Positions 50,595-51,577 of a stretch of 51,577 bases of DNA are shown in pieces (position 1 is the stretch's first letter; each line of letters opens with the position of its first letter). A program made the position numbers and the translations under genes. Source of the stretch: Bacteroidota bacterium (lineage in GTDB: Bacteria > Bacteroidota > Bacteroidia > Bacteroidales > Paludibacteraceae); contig JAJYBB010000022.1 in NCBI GenBank assembly GCA_021779195.1, positions 1-51,577 of the forward strand, read 5' to 3'. Below the pieces are notes generated by a model, which did no database searches, was not told the DNA's origin, and worked only from the letters and a program-made list of their open reading frames with translations.

Positions 50595-51577
50595 ATGCTA
50601 ATCAGTTTTATGAAATATATAACCATTAGCGCCAACCCATCCTTCCTCAATCTTAAATTGAACAGCGTATTCCGGTCAAATTCTTTTTCCCAGCAGTCAG
50701 CTCCTTTGGCTCCTGTTAATCTTAAAACCTCCAACTTCCCGAAAAGTCTTTTTACAATTGTTCTCGGTTTATTATTGGGAGGAAACGTTTTTGCAACTGA
50801 TTATTACCAACGACAATCAGGGAATTGGAACAACCCAAGCACCTGGACAACATCTAATTCGTGGCAATCAATAACCAATACAGGCACCTATCCGCAAGCA
50901 GGCGATAATGTATATATTTATAATAATGGAAATCTTGCTTCCATTGCACTCACAGCAGATGCTCAATGTGCAAATTTATATTTTGGAGGCTCAGAACCGG
51001 CATGTGTCATTTCAATGGGAAATTATAATCTTACTGTTAGCGGCTCCTGGACAACTGAATGGAGCAGTAATGTAACCTTTACGCAAGGATCCGGCTATTT
51101 GCAAATAAATGGAGGAATTCCTATGTTTAGGACTGCTAAAACAATTAATAATTTCAGAGTTGGTTCAGGCTCCTTTAGTTTCTCTCAAACAAACACAATA
51201 ACGCTTACAGTATCTTCAAATTACGATTATAACTGCTATCAATCTTCAATTCAAACGGGAATTGATGCAAGTTCTGCAGCAAAACACAATGCCACACCTT
51301 GTAATCCATCATTATCAGCAACAGCACTAACGAGCTTTGGATCTGTATGTACAGGTACGACTATTGGTCCAAATTCATTTACAATTTCAGGTTTAGCACT
51401 CACATCCGCAAATATAACCGTGGGGGCTTTAACCGGTTTCAGTTATTCGGCAACGGCAGGCGGAACATATACCAGCACTTTGTCCCTTTCGCAAAGTGGC
51501 GGTAATTATTCTCAAGTCGTTTATGTTAAGTTTTCGCCAATATATGCCATTTCCTATAATGGAAATATTGTTGTAGG
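50595..51577 (+). CDS. Large secreted/surface protein, N-terminal part (runs off the right edge)
   Basis: An open frame of 327 codons that continues past the window. Residues about 52-68 form a signal-like hydrophobic segment (FTIVLGLLLGGNVFA) after an unusually long N-terminus. The mature part begins with DYYQRQSGNWNNPSTWTT, a start motif common to secreted Bacteroidota proteins, then beta-rich Thr/Ser/Asn-rich repeats (GGSEPACVISMGNYNLTVSG and ISGLALTSANITVGALTG). The second repeat type resembles immunoglobulin-like domains of type IX secreted proteins. Starts at 50595 and 50610 are both possible. Any C-terminal sorting signal would lie outside the window. Confidence 0.8.
   Translation, partial: MLISFMKYITISANPSFLNLKLNSVFRSNSFSQQSAPLAPVNLKTSNFPKSLFTIVLGLLLGGNVFATDYYQRQSGNWNNPSTWTTSNSWQSITNTGTYPQAGDNVYIYNNGNLASIALTADAQCANLYFGGSEPACVISMGNYNLTVSGSWTTEWSSNVTFTQGSGYLQINGGIPMFRTAKTINNFRVGSGSFSFSQTNTITLTVSSNYDYNCYQSSIQTGIDASSAAKHNATPCNPSLSATALTSFGSVCTGTTIGPNSFTISGLALTSANITVGALTGFSYSATAGGTYTSTLSLSQSGGNYSQVVYVKFSPIYAISYNGNIVV

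Overview
The window is chromosomal DNA of a Bacteroidota bacterium, most likely class Bacteroidia and probably order Bacteroidales. The evidence is: promoters of the TTG/TTTG-N18-20-TAnnTTTG type that Bacteroidota use, seen many times here; almost no Shine-Dalgarno sequences; low GC; and typical families (S46 dipeptidyl-peptidase, carboxypeptidase-regulatory-domain beta-barrel proteins, LytTR regulators, DUF2807 GSGN proteins, ECF sigma factors followed by beta-barrel partners). A genus-level name cannot be supported without a search. No prophage, CRISPR array or intact insertion sequence was seen.

Layout. 1-4.4 kb: the end of an ABC-F ATPase, a small membrane protein, htpG, and a two-gene unit of a chorismate mutase/PchB-like protein and an HMGL-like aldolase, with clear terminators. 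4.5-10.8 kb: an ECF sigma factor with a His/Cys-rich membrane protein, an AI-2E family permease with a B3/4 protein, xseB, a CBS-domain ClC channel, and nspC (polyamine synthesis). An initiator tRNA-fMet with its own promoter and terminator lies at 10.9 kb. 11.5-19.1 kb, all minus strand: S46 peptidase, recQ, and an operon of TPR protein, DedA protein and aroE. 19.3-23.8 kb: a plus-strand run of ECF sigma factor, a protein with an anti-sigma-like N-terminus and a beta-barrel-like C-terminus, a serpin lipoprotein and an LVIVD-type lipoprotein. 24-31.3 kb, minus strand: flavodoxin, an 800-residue beta-barrel protein, a DUF2807 lipoprotein, a lone lipocalin-like domain, then acyltransferase, YbjQ, CoA-binding and GNAT genes. 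31.5-35.1 kb: a four-PAS LytS-type kinase with two tandem response regulators, one lacking its DNA-binding domain. 35.9-36.7 kb: thioredoxin and Hsp20. 37-40.7 kb: a secreted M6 metalloprotease, a small barrel protein and a lipoprotein hydrolase.

The most coherent little-known system is at 40.8-45.1 kb: a receiver-like protein, a TPR plus outer-membrane beta-barrel protein (YaiO type), a membrane-anchored HEAT-like protein and a processive family-2 glycosyltransferase, in tight succession. The architecture matches synthase-dependent exopolysaccharide export (Pga and Bcs logic) but lacks the usual deacetylase and c-di-GMP parts. A bacteriohemerythrin, a CPA2 antiporter, a NarL-type regulator behind a long leader, and the start of a large secreted protein close the window.

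Non-coding structure is rich. Two minus-strand genes 1.7 kb apart share a duplicated ~130-bp promoter region. A ~150-bp degenerate repeat occurs at 13.9 and 35.6 kb. Two hairpin clusters lie at 45.2 and 49.1 kb. A perfect 18-bp palindrome overlaps a near-consensus promoter about 360 nt before the NarL-type regulator.
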